From the NCBI GenBank assembly GCA_020344315.1, contig CP070820.1:251735-315734 (forward strand): a DNA stretch of 64,000 bases. Direction: 5' to 3'. Under the pieces are notes generated by a model, which was given only the letters and a program-made list of their open reading frames with translations, searched no databases and was not told the origin of the DNA. Position 1 is the first letter of the stretch. Each line of letters starts with the position of its first letter. Shown here one piece after another: positions 34,312 through 43,750 of the stretch. The DNA is from Candidatus Bathyarchaeum sp. Its GTDB lineage: Archaea; Thermoproteota; Bathyarchaeia; Bathyarchaeales; Bathyarchaeaceae. Position numbers and translations under genes: made by a program.

Positions 34312-36743
34312 AAGCTTCTAAACTTTCGCCTAAATCCAACGAGGATATCCGCATTGGAGTTTATGTTTGTCACTGCGGAAAAAACATAGCCGGCTCAGTG
34401 GACTGTGCGGATGTAGCGGAATACGCTTCCACGCTTCCCCATGTAGTGCTTTCGAAGCACAACCTTTACACCTGCTCGGATCCAGGACAAGAAACAATCA
34501 AGAAAGACGTCAAGGAACATAACCTCAACCGAGTTGTAGTAGCATCCTGCACTCCCCGACTTCACGAACCAACTTTCAGACGGACCTGCGAAGAGGCAGG
34601 GCTGAACAAGTATCTTTTCGAGATGGCTAACATTAGAGAACACTGCAGTTGGGTACACCTGTATGAACCAGAAAAGGCTACAGCGAAAGCCAAAGACCTA
34701 GTTCGCATGGCCGTCGCGAGGTCAGCCCTGATGGAACCACAGGAAGAGGCCGTTGTCCCGGTGACAAGAAAGGCGTTAGTCATTGGAGGAGGAGTTGCCG
34801 GTATTCAGGCCGCTCTTGATTTGGCAGATACTGGCTACAAAGTCTACCTTGTGGAGAAGAGCCCCAGCATTGGTGGGAAAATGGCTCAGATCGATAAGAC
34901 TTTCCCAACTATGGACTGTTCCATATGTATCCTAGCGCCAAAAATGTCGGATGTAGGAAAACATCCAAACATCGAACTATTGACAAACAGTGAGGTTACC
35001 GAGGTTGGCGGATACATTGGAAACTTCAAAGTTAAGGTTCTGAAAAAGCCAACATATGTTACAAAGGATTGCACAGCCTGTGGCGATTGCGTTGACGTGT
35101 GCCCAGTGGAAATTCCCAACGAATTTGAGGTAGGACTTACGTGGCGAAAAGCAATCTACATCCCTTTTCCTCAGAGCGTTCCCGCACGTTATCTAATTGA
35201 CGAGAAATGTTGTATTGGTCTCGGTGAGAATACTTGTGCAAAGTGTAAGGAAGTTTGTGGCCCTGATGCCATAATTTTCAATGACAAGGCGGAAGAAGTT
35301 GAGCTGAAAGTTGGGACAATTATTGTAGCCACTGGGTTAGATGTATTTGATCCAGTCTCCTTGATGGAGTATGGTTATCTTAGGTTTCCTAATACAATAA
35401 CCTCGTTGGAATTTGAGCGGCTTATAAACGCGGGGGGACCTACTGGAGGTCGTCTAGTCCGACCTAGTAATTTGCGTATTCCAAAAAAAGTTGCTTTCAT
35501 ACAATGTATAGGTTCTCGTTCTGAGAAGAGAGGCAACCCATACTGTAGCAACGTATGCTGCATGAATACTATAAAGGATGCATTACTCATCAAAGAACAT
35601 TGGCCAGACGTCAAAATCTATGTTTTTTACATAGACATACGAGCAATTGGAAAAGGCTTCGAAGACCTTTTTAGAAGAGCAAAAGAAGCAGGCGTCATCT
35701 TCATACGTGGATTGCCAGCTGAAATAATTGAGGATAGAAAATCTAAGAACTTGTGGTTGGTTGGAGAAAATACTCTCGAGAAAGAAATATACACTATAAA
35801 TGTGGGCATGGTGGTTCTATCCATCGGTCTTCGACCTAGAGATGACAGCGGAAAAGTTCAGCAGCTTTTAAGATTGTCAAAGACTTCAGATGGTTTCTTC
35901 ATGGAAGCTCACCCGAAATTGAGGCCAGTAGATACCCCAACAGGAGGAGTCTTCCTTGCTGGTTGCGCAGAAGGTCCTAAAGACATCAAAGATAGCGTGA
36001 CACAAGCAAGCGCCGCAGCAGCCCGTGCAGGCATTCTAATGGCTAAAGGAAAAGTTACTGTCGAAGCACTAACACCTAAGATGCTACCGGAAAAATGCAT
36101 GGGATGCGGTTTGTGCGCCAGAGTCTGCCCCTATAACGCCATCACTGTGGATAAGGAGAAGAAAATTGCCAAAGTAGTTGAAGCGGCCTGTGCAGGATGC
36201 GGTACTTGTGGTGCAGAATGTTCCTTCAACGCAATAGAGATGCGACACTTCACTGACGAGCAGATATATGCGCAGATAAACGCAGCAACAGAAAAAGATG
36301 CTGACAAGAAGATAATAGCTTTCTGTTGCAACTGGTGCTCCTATGCAGGAGCGGATTTTGCTGGAGTAAGTAGGATGCAGTATCCTCCGAGCGTCCGAAT
36401 CATCCGAACCATGTGCTCAGGCAGGGTATCAACAAAGTTTGTTGAAAGAGCTTTCTCCAGAGGAGCTGCAGCAGTGCTAGTTGCAGGCTGTCACCTCAAT
36501 GATTGCCACTACATTAATGCCAATTACCAAACCAAGAAGCGGGTTGAAAAATTGTGGAAAAAAATGGAAAGGTTGGGTTTGGACAAAAATCGCCTCCAAT
36601 TGGCATGGATAAGTGCAGCAGAAGGGGCGAAGTTTGCCTCAAAAATAAAGGAGATGCAAAGAATCGTTGAGGGCGCTACCAAAGAAGAAATCGAAAAAAC
36701 TGTTGACCGTATGACCCCCAAAAAGTTGCAGGTAACAGCCTAG
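34308..36743 (+). CDS. hdrA: HdrA-MvhD fusion flavoprotein
   Basis: 811 residues. The HdrA part has the N-terminal VYVCHCGKNIAGSVDC domain, FAD site ALVIGGGVAGIQAALDLA, the FPTMDCSICILAPKM cysteine loop, and ferredoxin motifs CTACGDCVDVCP, CMGCGLCARVCP and CAGCGTCGAECS. From about 665 an MvhD domain follows (FCCNWCSYAGAD, RTMCSGRVS, GCHLNDCHY), which normally docks an F420-nonreducing hydrogenase or a formate dehydrogenase. HdrA is the bifurcating flavin subunit. Here no HdrB is nearby, so its high-potential acceptor is not CoM-S-S-CoB by any evidence in the window. Confidence 0.95.
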   Translation: MKASKLSPKSNEDIRIGVYVCHCGKNIAGSVDCADVAEYASTLPHVVLSKHNLYTCSDPGQETIKKDVKEHNLNRVVVASCTPRLHEPTFRRTCEEAGLNKYLFEMANIREHCSWVHLYEPEKATAKAKDLVRMAVARSALMEPQEEAVVPVTRKALVIGGGVAGIQAALDLADTGYKVYLVEKSPSIGGKMAQIDKTFPTMDCSICILAPKMSDVGKHPNIELLTNSEVTEVGGYIGNFKVKVLKKPTYVTKDCTACGDCVDVCPVEIPNEFEVGLTWRKAIYIPFPQSVPARYLIDEKCCIGLGENTCAKCKEVCGPDAIIFNDKAEEVELKVGTIIVATGLDVFDPVSLMEYGYLRFPNTITSLEFERLINAGGPTGGRLVRPSNLRIPKKVAFIQCIGSRSEKRGNPYCSNVCCMNTIKDALLIKEHWPDVKIYVFYIDIRAIGKGFEDLFRRAKEAGVIFIRGLPAEIIEDRKSKNLWLVGENTLEKEIYTINVGMVVLSIGLRPRDDSGKVQQLLRLSKTSDGFFMEAHPKLRPVDTPTGGVFLAGCAEGPKDIKDSVTQASAAAARAGILMAKGKVTVEALTPKMLPEKCMGCGLCARVCPYNAITVDKEKKIAKVVEAACAGCGTCGAECSFNAIEMRHFTDEQIYAQINAATEKDADKKIIAFCCNWCSYAGADFAGVSRMQYPPSVRIIRTMCSGRVSTKFVERAFSRGAAAVLVAGCHLNDCHYINANYQTKKRVEKLWKKMERLGLDKNRLQLAWISAAEGAKFASKIKEMQRIVEGATKEEIEKTVDRMTPKKLQVTA

Positions 36744-36772
36744 TTAGGAGGACATGACAACACCCAAGAAAG

Positions 36773-37747
36773 ATGTGGAAACAATGGTTGGTGAATAATT
36801 TGCGCGGGAATCCAATTAAATACGAAAATTCACAAGAAATCAGGATAGAGAGAGAGTTTCTCACAAGAAAGTATCTTTTGCGCCTTAACAAGAACCTCTG
36901 CAATGGTTGTGGTTTATGCAGTAAAATCTGTCCCGAAGAGGCGATAAAGGAGGAACCACCCTTAGTTGTTAATGGGCATTTAGAAAAGAAGCCAACAATC
37001 GATTTTGACATCGATTCCTGTATCCTCTGTGGCGAATGTGCAGTACTGTGTCCCTTAAACGCCTTAGATATGGAGGTTGATGGAAAAGAAATCTCCACCT
37101 TTGTAAAAAATGAGGCATTTCCAGTCTTGTTGAAAGAAATTAACATTACAAAGGAAAAATGTGATCCAGAATGCGATGCCAAATGCCAAGAAGAGTGCCC
37201 TACAGAAGCAATCAGAGTAACCAAAAAATCAGAGAAGGGACAAGACCGAATAACAAACGTGCAGATCACAGAATCACTTTGCTTTTATTGCAAACGCTGT
37301 GAGTTAGCCTGTGATCATGACGCAATACAGGTTAGAAAACCCTTTAGGGGCAGCATTGAGTTGAATACAGATCTCTGTCCTGAAGGATGCATGGCTTGTG
37401 CCGAAATATGTCCCACTCACACGATTCAAATTGAAAATGACAAACCTCAGGTCTTCAGTGAGTTTTGCATCTTCTGTTCTGCATGCCAAAAAGTCTGTCC
37501 AAATCAAGCAATCGATGTAAGCAGAGATTGGATATTTCACACTGATGTCACAGCGGCAGCTTGGCTAACAGCCTTAAAGAAACTGACCTCTGTTAAGACT
37601 GTTGCAAAGGAACTCAGGATCAAATCTGGACAGAGAAGAACATCGACTGTTCGAGGGAGAGAGAGACAATTACATTTAAAGTCTGAGCAACCTAACTCCG
37701 ACCAAGCGGAAGCGTTTCTAAAAATTCTAAACAAGTATAAGAAATGA
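36773..37747 (+). CDS. Six-cluster polyferredoxin (FwdF/MvhB-like)
   Basis: 324 residues. Six cysteine clusters are visible: CNGCGLCSKICP, CILCGECAVLCP, an irregular CDPECDAKCQEECP, CFYCKRCELACD, CPEGCMACAEICP and CIFCSACQKVCP. The pattern recalls FwdF/MvhB polyferredoxins that connect Fwd with the Hdr complex in methanogens. The best ribosome-binding site (AGGAGG, 36745-36750) instead fits an ATG at 36754 in another frame that opens only 14 codons, so a one-base frameshift near the start is possible. Confidence 0.85.
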   Translation: MWKQWLVNNLRGNPIKYENSQEIRIEREFLTRKYLLRLNKNLCNGCGLCSKICPEEAIKEEPPLVVNGHLEKKPTIDFDIDSCILCGECAVLCPLNALDMEVDGKEISTFVKNEAFPVLLKEINITKEKCDPECDAKCQEECPTEAIRVTKKSEKGQDRITNVQITESLCFYCKRCELACDHDAIQVRKPFRGSIELNTDLCPEGCMACAEICPTHTIQIENDKPQVFSEFCIFCSACQKVCPNQAIDVSRDWIFHTDVTAAAWLTALKKLTSVKTVAKELRIKSGQRRTSTVRGRERQLHLKSEQPNSDQAEAFLKILNKYKK

Positions 37748-37961
37748 CACTATCCTGCAAAATCTAATATGTGTGTACACAGGATTTCTTAGCAGGATCA
37801 ACCTACAATTTACCCAAATCGCGTAATGAGATGCTCTTTGTTACTTATCGTTTTCGCGTGCATTAAAGGGGGAATGTTTTTTATGTGTTTAGGTTAGGGT
37901 AAACTGTGCAGAAATAGTGAGTGCTGATTGTAGCCTCTGGAACATAAAGGTTAAAATCAGC

Positions 37962-38498
37962 TTAATTTTCTCGCCTTTTCGCAAAACCGGATCTTCTGTA
38001 TTCCAAGATTTTAAGTGAAGCAGAAATAATTAGGACCAATAAAGACAAGGAGATAGCTATGTAATTAATAGTAGAAGCTGGAAATGGTAATCCCCTTGGT
38101 CTCCCTTGTAGATATGAAATTAACATAAAAAGATCAGTGGCCATATCAAGAAAACCTGATGAAAGAACAAAAACTGCATAAGCTTCAATTAAAGGCCAGA
38201 CTAAGATAATCATCAAATTAACGATGGATGCATGCGTGTCATCCTCTATTTTACTCATTAGAAATAGTAGAATTAATGGAAAGATGATTACACCGATGAA
38301 GTGCATTAAGCCGATTATTGCTCCTCCCCAAAGTAGACCGTACGTCTCGAAGATTTCTCGTGTTAACTTTACTGTTTCACCAACATCCCAGTGTGTCATC
38401 CCAAAAACTGTGAAGATTACTGCAAGCAGTGAAAAGATGAAGGCTAAGATGCAGATCGCTATTATGAACTTTTCCCGGCGGGTTTTTAAGAATTTCAA
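37962..38498 (-). CDS. Hypothetical membrane protein
   Basis: 178 residues with four predicted transmembrane helices (IIAICILAFIFSLLAVIFTV, GLLWGGAIIGLMHFIGVIIF, a VNLMIILVWPLIEAYAVF segment, and a YIAISLSLLVLIISA helix near the end). The C-terminus is basic. No family recognised and no clear partner. Confidence 0.55.
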   Translation of the reverse strand: MKFLKTRREKFIIAICILAFIFSLLAVIFTVFGMTHWDVGETVKLTREIFETYGLLWGGAIIGLMHFIGVIIFPLILLFLMSKIEDDTHASIVNLMIILVWPLIEAYAVFVLSSGFLDMATDLFMLISYLQGRPRGLPFPASTINYIAISLSLLVLIISASLKILEYRRSGFAKRREN

Positions 38499-38628
38499 GT
38501 CATCTTAGAATAGTCGAAATATAATAAGACTTTAACTCAATTTCCTGAAAACTTACTATATCAAAATTTAAGTGACCTTTGCAGTAAAGTTGACTTAGAA
38601 TTTAGCAGTCTACAACAGAAAGGGTAGG

Positions 38629-39089
38629 CTAGAGACTAGCTGTTTCTTTAACTATTAATACTGGGCATGGTGCTTCATCAGCAACTCTATCACTGATGCT
38701 TCCCAAAACGAATCCTTTAATTCCACCTAAGCCTCTGCTTCCAATAACTATAAGATCAAATGCGCCTTCTTTAGCAGTTTCAACTATCCTTTCAGCTGCC
38801 CTCCCTTGCACCAGTTTTTTGAAACTTTCACTCCTGCTTCAACGTTCTTCACCTTCTTGAGAGCTTCAGAAAGGACCTTCTCATGAAAAACCCTGAGCTC
38901 CTCTAGATATTTGACTGTGCTAGTAGGAGCAAATACAATTCCCGGAGCTACTAAAGAAACTGATGGAGCATCAAACACGCTTATTAGCACAATCTCTGCC
39001 GAATATTTTGTAGCCAAATCGAGAGCAAAATCCAAAGTCCTATCTGCCAACTTGGAACCATCAAGAGCTACAAGAATTTTTTTAAACAA
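38629..39089 (-). pseudogene. Universal stress protein UspA, frameshifted
   Basis: The N-terminal frame gives KKILVALDGSKLADRTLDFA and ends shortly after GVKVSKN; the next frame resumes with VQGRAAERIVETAKEGAFDL and the ATP loop IVIGSRGLGGIKGFVLGSIS. The switch falls in a run of six A on the coding strand (near 38813) where seven would keep the frame (VSKKLVQGRAAE). One lost base, or a sequencing error at a homopolymer, explains it. Intact, the protein would be about 152 residues with the UspA GxxGxG(9)GS motif. Confidence 0.75.
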
Positions 39090-39168
39090 CCGCCTTCACC
39101 GCTTAAAGTATCTTAATCTACTCGTATATGGCTTTTGAAAAAGCAGTCGGGTGTCCTCTACCAAGTTG

Positions 39169-40269
39169 CTATGGCAGTTCTGGTTGTGTTGGTTTTGTGG
39201 GGGGTTGTTTTGGCCTTCGTAAGCTGCTAATCTTGCCGATGAGCCATGTTTCGGATATGAAGACTAGAGACAGGTAGATGAACATCCAAGCGATAAAAAA
39301 GAATTCTCCGTAAAACTCATGGAACAGTTTAGCTGGTGAGCCTCCACCATTGATTCCTATTACATAAATCGCTACTATCCGCAGGATGTTAACGAAAAAT
39401 GTTCCAGCCGCACCTACCACAACATAGATTACCTTTCTCATGCGGGATATGCTGGTGCCTCTGAGGAACAGCATAATCATAAATGAATATAAGAAGAGAC
39501 TGTGGCTCCCTGCACAAGACCATGCAATAACAGCCGAATAGGGTTCTCCGCTTGCCCCCGTGACCGTGAGCTGTAGTCCCGTGTCGCCAGCGGGGAATGT
39601 TTGCGTATTATACCCAAGAAAATTCAAGATGACAACAACTCCAGATGTGGTAATCGGAACAAGGAACTGCAGAGCCGTGAAGGTGCCGTTTGGATAGAAT
39701 GTGTCAATCATATAGAAGAGGCCTACACCCCCAATAAAGACTGACGAGACGGAGAAACTCTTTAGCCCCCGAAACCCATACAAAAGCCAAATCGAGGTTA
39801 TGAAGAATGCTGTGAAGAGTATATACTCAAAGGAGAAAGGCCAAGAATGTGTCAAATACCATGTATCGCCATTTATAATGGGCACGCCAACGGCTTCTCC
39901 AAGCTTCACTATTCCGGCATGTAAACCGAAACTCAAACCCACTGCGTACAATGTGGGCAAAATCATTATTACTGCAGTTAGCACTCTTTTTTTGGTCCAA
40001 CCTGTGGGGCGTTCTGTTTTGAGTTTTTTCCATCCGAGGATTGCCTCCAAGAAAAGCAACCAAATAAAGAGAAAGTACGGCGCTCTGCCCTTCCAGAGAG
40101 CGTTGAAAGAGATGTCACCATAAGGAACGAAGCAATAAATTATCAAAAGCGGCGCAACGAAAGCCGAAAAAATGAGGATGTTCAGCATAAGAAAAGAACG
40201 GTCAATTCCGGAAAGAAACCTCTTTATCTGTTCTATTGAAGGAATGACCATGTTGGTTGCGCCTTGCAA
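39169..40269 (-). CDS. Archaeosortase/exosortase-family membrane transpeptidase
   Basis: 366 residues with about eight transmembrane helices. The family catalytic triad is present: Cys252 in AWSCAGSHSLFLYSF, Arg297 in VNILRIVAIYV and His317 in LFHEFYGEFFF. Archaeosortases cut C-terminal sorting signals of surface proteins and attach them to lipid. The extracellular loop after the fifth helix is long (YPNGTFTALQFLVPITTSG onward). The Pro/Lys-rich C-terminus is cytoplasmic. No sorting-signal protein is obvious next to it. Translation may start at the later ATG (MVIPSIEQI). Confidence 0.88.
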   Translation of the reverse strand: MQGATNMVIPSIEQIKRFLSGIDRSFLMLNILIFSAFVAPLLIIYCFVPYGDISFNALWKGRAPYFLFIWLLFLEAILGWKKLKTERPTGWTKKRVLTAVIMILPTLYAVGLSFGLHAGIVKLGEAVGVPIINGDTWYLTHSWPFSFEYILFTAFFITSIWLLYGFRGLKSFSVSSVFIGGVGLFYMIDTFYPNGTFTALQFLVPITTSGVVVILNFLGYNTQTFPAGDTGLQLTVTGASGEPYSAVIAWSCAGSHSLFLYSFMIMLFLRGTSISRMRKVIYVVVGAAGTFFVNILRIVAIYVIGINGGGSPAKLFHEFYGEFFFIAWMFIYLSLVFISETWLIGKISSLRRPKQPPTKPTQPELP

Positions 40270-40359
40270 ATCAATTGACTAGTTATTTACCGTTACAAAG
40301 GACACCCTTAAACTTTGCCAATTCGAAATAACTTAAACACGGCACTATTCACTAAAAGC

Positions 40360-40776
40360 TTACTTTTTCGACTTCTCTACAGAATCTTCGTTCTCCTTGA
40401 AACTGAGAGATATCGAATTTAAGCAAAAACGTTGACCCGTAGGTTTTGGTCCGTCGTTGAAAACGTGCCCAAGGTGCCCACCACACTTCTTGCATAATAC
40501 TTCGGTTCTACGCATTCCGAAGCGGTTATCAGGTTTTTCTTCGATGTTGTCCTTGGAAACTGGAGCCCAGAAACTGGGCCATCCTGTGCCAGAATCAAAC
40601 TTTGTATCTGAAGAAAACAATTTGCTTCCGCAACCAGCGCATACATAGGTCCCTTTTTTCTTGTTTTTCAGATATTTTCCGGTAAAAGCTGGTTCGGTTC
40701 CCTTTTCCCTCAGCACATGGAACTCTTCTGAGGAAAGAATCTCCTTCCACTCCTCTTCTGATTTAATTGCTTTCAC
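40360..40776 (-). CDS. msrB: Peptide methionine-R-sulfoxide reductase
   Basis: 138 residues. Zinc cysteines are CAGCGS and [20 protein letters not shown] and [19 protein letters not shown] carry the substrate pocket and catalytic Cys. This is a full-length MsrB, which reduces methionine-R-sulfoxide in proteins. For an anaerobe it suggests exposure to oxidants. The first residues ([14 protein letters not shown]) fit family starts. Confidence 0.97.
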   Translation of the reverse strand: MKAIKSEEEWKEILSSEEFHVLREKGTEPAFTGKYLKNKKKGTYVCAGCGSKLFSSDTKFDSGTGWPSFWAPVSKDNIEEKPDNRFGMRRTEVLCKKCGGHLGHVFNDGPKPTGQRFCLNSISLSFKENEDSVEKSKK

Positions 40777-40909
40777 ATCCTCCCTAAAAATTCAATTTTA
40801 AAAACTGAGATATCTCACAGATTGTTTTTCTCTGAAAATCTTATATCAACTGTTTCCTAAAAACCTATATCAAAATTCGATTGATTAAGAACCTACAAAC
40901 ATCGGATCT

Positions 40910-41329
40910 GTGATAATAATGGCTGCGAGAGGATTTGATTTGCCTGCTTCTTTCAAAGGAAGATATCTCGGCGTTCTAATCTTGGTACTTGCACAATTTT
41001 TGGTGGGTGCAGTTCACGCAGTCATAGGTTTGGGTCTCATCTTTGGCATGCCTGGCGAATTTGGTTATAGCATTTACACATTTCTCTATGGAATCATTAC
41101 CGTAATTTTCGGATATGGCATATGGGGAGGCAGAAGATCGGGGTGGGTAGGCACCATCTTTGTAGCCCTCTTCGTTATTGTTGTGGATGTTTTCACAGTT
41201 CTGAATGTGTCCCTAATAGCTGGGGTCCCAAGAAGTGCCGCATTTGGTGAAATCTTCTACAGCCTTGTGGTTTTACTATATCTCCTTCAACCAAAAATCA
41301 TACACGAATTCCTAAATTTTCGAAATTAG
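40910..41329 (+). CDS. Small four-helix membrane protein
   Basis: 139 residues with four hydrophobic helices (LGVLILVLAQFLVGAVHAVI; FLYGIITVIFGYGIW; FVALFVIVVDVFTVLNV; FYSLVVLLYLLQP). It resembles unnamed archaeal DUF2127-like small membrane proteins but I cannot name it. A start at the second Met (MAARGFDL) is possible. It is 39 bp before the transglutaminase-like surface protein. Confidence 0.6.
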   Translation: MIIMAARGFDLPASFKGRYLGVLILVLAQFLVGAVHAVIGLGLIFGMPGEFGYSIYTFLYGIITVIFGYGIWGGRRSGWVGTIFVALFVIVVDVFTVLNVSLIAGVPRSAAFGEIFYSLVVLLYLLQPKIIHEFLNFRN

Positions 41330-41367
41330 ATAAGTTTAAATTGGGGGAATAGGGTTTTTACGAACAG

Positions 41368-43179
41368 ATGAATTTCAAGTATTTCAAAACACTACTCTTG
41401 GTTATCAACGTTCTGTTGCTGATTTTGATCTTACCCCCCAAATCGTTTTCAAGCGACTATAGCCCTGTTTATACATTTCACATTAAATTTGGACCTATAC
41501 CATTTAGCCACAAATTGCATACTTCGGTACCCCCTTCGCTCTACAATCACTATCAAACTCAAAATCACAACACGTATGCCTATAGGGATTATTCAAAATT
41601 TGTAACGCCCAATGTAGTCAAATCCATTGCTGAAAACATACAAAACATTACACGTAATAAGCCATACAGTGATGAAGTTTTCGCCAACGCCGTATTGGAA
41701 ATTGTTCATCAAATCCCTTACAACAAAAGCAAAGCAAAGTATCCGGCAGAGACTATAGTAGAAAACTCAGGAGATTGCGATGGGCTATCACTTGTAGCTG
41801 CCTCAATAATGAAAGCGGGAGACCTAGATGTTGTCTTATTTATCTACCCGACTTATCCTGTCAGCCACATGAACATTGGAGTCCATTTATCACATGAACC
41901 CATCTATCACACGCGTGGAATTGAACCCACCAATTATGAATACAACGGCAAAAAATACTATACAGCTGAAACAACCTCCGGAACAGATTGGAAAGTGGGC
42001 GATCAACCTAAGTGTTACAGGAGTATTGAACCGTGTATAATTTCCCTTGAGAATTGTGAAACAGCATCACCTGGAGAAGTCTCATCAAGTCTGGGCAGTC
42101 CCTTAATTCCCTCTTCTATATCACTCAGTCTAATTCCAGAAACTTCAAATGCCAGCGAAGAAGGAAACACAATCAAGATTTCAGGTTCAATTCTACCAGT
42201 ATACGCAGAACAACAAGTCACAATATACATAAATCATCAAGAATCGTCTCGACACGATGTCTTCATGACAGTTACTACAGATCATTTAGGTAACTACTCG
42301 TTGACTTGGAACTTCAACACAACAGGAACTTATACTATCCAATCAAGCTGGAATGGTGTCCATAATTACGCGGGTTCAGACAGCGAAAAACTCACAGTTC
42401 ATGTTGGGTTAAATCAGCTGTTGGATCAATATGAGGTTGTTAACTCTTGGTGGGTTGGATCTGAAGTCATACAAACAACCGCCTTGAGTAAAGCGGGTGC
42501 CTGCATCCTTAGTAATTATGGGGTCATAGAATTTCTTGAAAAGAATTTTACTGAAACAGGGGTCTTGCTTAGCAGCGAATTTATTATACTGGGGAACGAA
42601 GAAGATATATCGAGAAGTGAGCAAATAATTACAATACCCGAGCAAACAACAGTAATACCGAGCTATGAGGAAAAAATGGATAATCACCTCGAATTTATGC
42701 TGAGACGAAACGGCCATAATAATTATAGTGCAAGCGTAAGATTGTTGGACGACTCAGATATATCTCAAATATCCAATAAATCTGGTCCTATGTTTGTTAA
42801 TGCTTCCGAGTATGTGAGAGAAAACACGTGGTATAACCTTGAAACAAAAATATCTGAGGATCTGATAATAGCCAATTTATTCGAGGAAAACATAACTCAT
42901 CTAAGCGAGACAGTGCCCATAAGTAACAATACAGGCATCTGCGAATTTAGAATTCTGATGAAATATGACCCAGACTCGCTAATAGTCTTTAAAAGCTTAG
43001 AAGCCGAAATCCCTGATCAGCCTACCCAATTAGTAGAAGGCAACAATCCAAACATTCTCGAATTGTTGGCGCCTCACATTGGAATGTACTTGTTTGAATT
43101 GGCAATAATTTTGGCTGTGGCTATTCCAATATTAATCTGCGCTAGAAAAAGAAGAAAATTGGATGCTTGTAGAACGTAA
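41368..43179 (+). CDS. Transglutaminase-like cysteine peptidase domain surface protein
   Basis: 603 residues. A signal peptide (FKTLLLVINVLLLILIL) precedes a transglutaminase-like domain with Cys137 in ENSGDCDGLSLVAASIMKAG and His167 in SHMNIGVHL, the expected Cys-His catalytic pair. Residues ~225-330 form an Ig-like repeat (VTTDHLGNYSLTWNFNTTGT). After ~200 residues of beta-rich sequence comes a C-terminal transmembrane anchor (LFELAIILAVAIPILIC) with a basic cytoplasmic tail. It is probably an extracellular cell-wall or protein processing enzyme. The C-terminal layout is not a clear archaeosortase signal. Confidence 0.78.
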   Translation: MNFKYFKTLLLVINVLLLILILPPKSFSSDYSPVYTFHIKFGPIPFSHKLHTSVPPSLYNHYQTQNHNTYAYRDYSKFVTPNVVKSIAENIQNITRNKPYSDEVFANAVLEIVHQIPYNKSKAKYPAETIVENSGDCDGLSLVAASIMKAGDLDVVLFIYPTYPVSHMNIGVHLSHEPIYHTRGIEPTNYEYNGKKYYTAETTSGTDWKVGDQPKCYRSIEPCIISLENCETASPGEVSSSLGSPLIPSSISLSLIPETSNASEEGNTIKISGSILPVYAEQQVTIYINHQESSRHDVFMTVTTDHLGNYSLTWNFNTTGTYTIQSSWNGVHNYAGSDSEKLTVHVGLNQLLDQYEVVNSWWVGSEVIQTTALSKAGACILSNYGVIEFLEKNFTETGVLLSSEFIILGNEEDISRSEQIITIPEQTTVIPSYEEKMDNHLEFMLRRNGHNNYSASVRLLDDSDISQISNKSGPMFVNASEYVRENTWYNLETKISEDLIIANLFEENITHLSETVPISNNTGICEFRILMKYDPDSLIVFKSLEAEIPDQPTQLVEGNNPNILELLAPHIGMYLFELAIILAVAIPILICARKRRKLDACRT

Positions 43180-43750
43180 AGCTAACAGTTCAGAAAGTAG
43201 AGCTTGAAATAAGCTGATGATGCACTATTTTCTCAATTGTTTTCGTCAAATCGGTAAACACGTATTTATTTCTGTTGGAACATTAATTATTGTGCCGGAT
43301 GACGAGAAGGCATTAGGTTGACGCATTAGGATGAAATCTCAGAGTTACTCCGACGGCACACTAACTTCTAAAAAGTATCTCGGGGTATCATTGTCCACAC
43401 TAGAATTAACCCGGTTAACAATTGCACGCCTACAAAGCCGAAGTTGAGCGGAAAGGGAGTTACTGCAAATATCCAGATGGAAAAGATTATCCACATGAAC
43501 GCGAGCCACATCAACAGAATCTTATTTGAAACTCTCATTTTTCATCCGTTGTCACCTTGTCTATGTTGAATAAAAAAAGCCTATGACCAGAGAATATTGA
43601 CTCTGAATATTGACTAGAAAAAAGCAGAGTTGGGTCTTCTGGAAATTTATGTCCCTTCGTTGTATTTATCCAAACAGTTTTTCAAGAAATATATATTTGA
43701 TGATCTCATATATACGTAACTCGCTTAAGGATTAGTTGAAGGGATGAAAT
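43180..43750. other. Intergenic region around the two-helix gene
   Basis: Apart from the small minus-strand membrane gene, this gap holds an AT-rich stretch with TATA-like sequence near 43690-43715 that probably drives the PhoU-like gene at 43751. I see no other gene. Confidence 0.4.
43368..43538 (-). CDS. Two-helix small membrane protein
   Basis: 56 residues from ATG to TAG: a basic start (MRVSNKILLMWLAFMWIIFS), a TPFPLNFGF turn, and a second helix (FVGVQLLTGLILVWTM) ending IPRDTF. The hydrophobic pattern and clean reading frame support a real gene. Function unknown. Confidence 0.55.
   Translation of the reverse strand: MRVSNKILLMWLAFMWIIFSIWIFAVTPFPLNFGFVGVQLLTGLILVWTMIPRDTF

Noticed and set aside
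36754..36798. 14-codon ORF with a perfect Shine-Dalgarno as a leader peptide gene
   Set aside because: No regulatory structure supports it; a frameshift or coupling with the polyferredoxin start is more likely.
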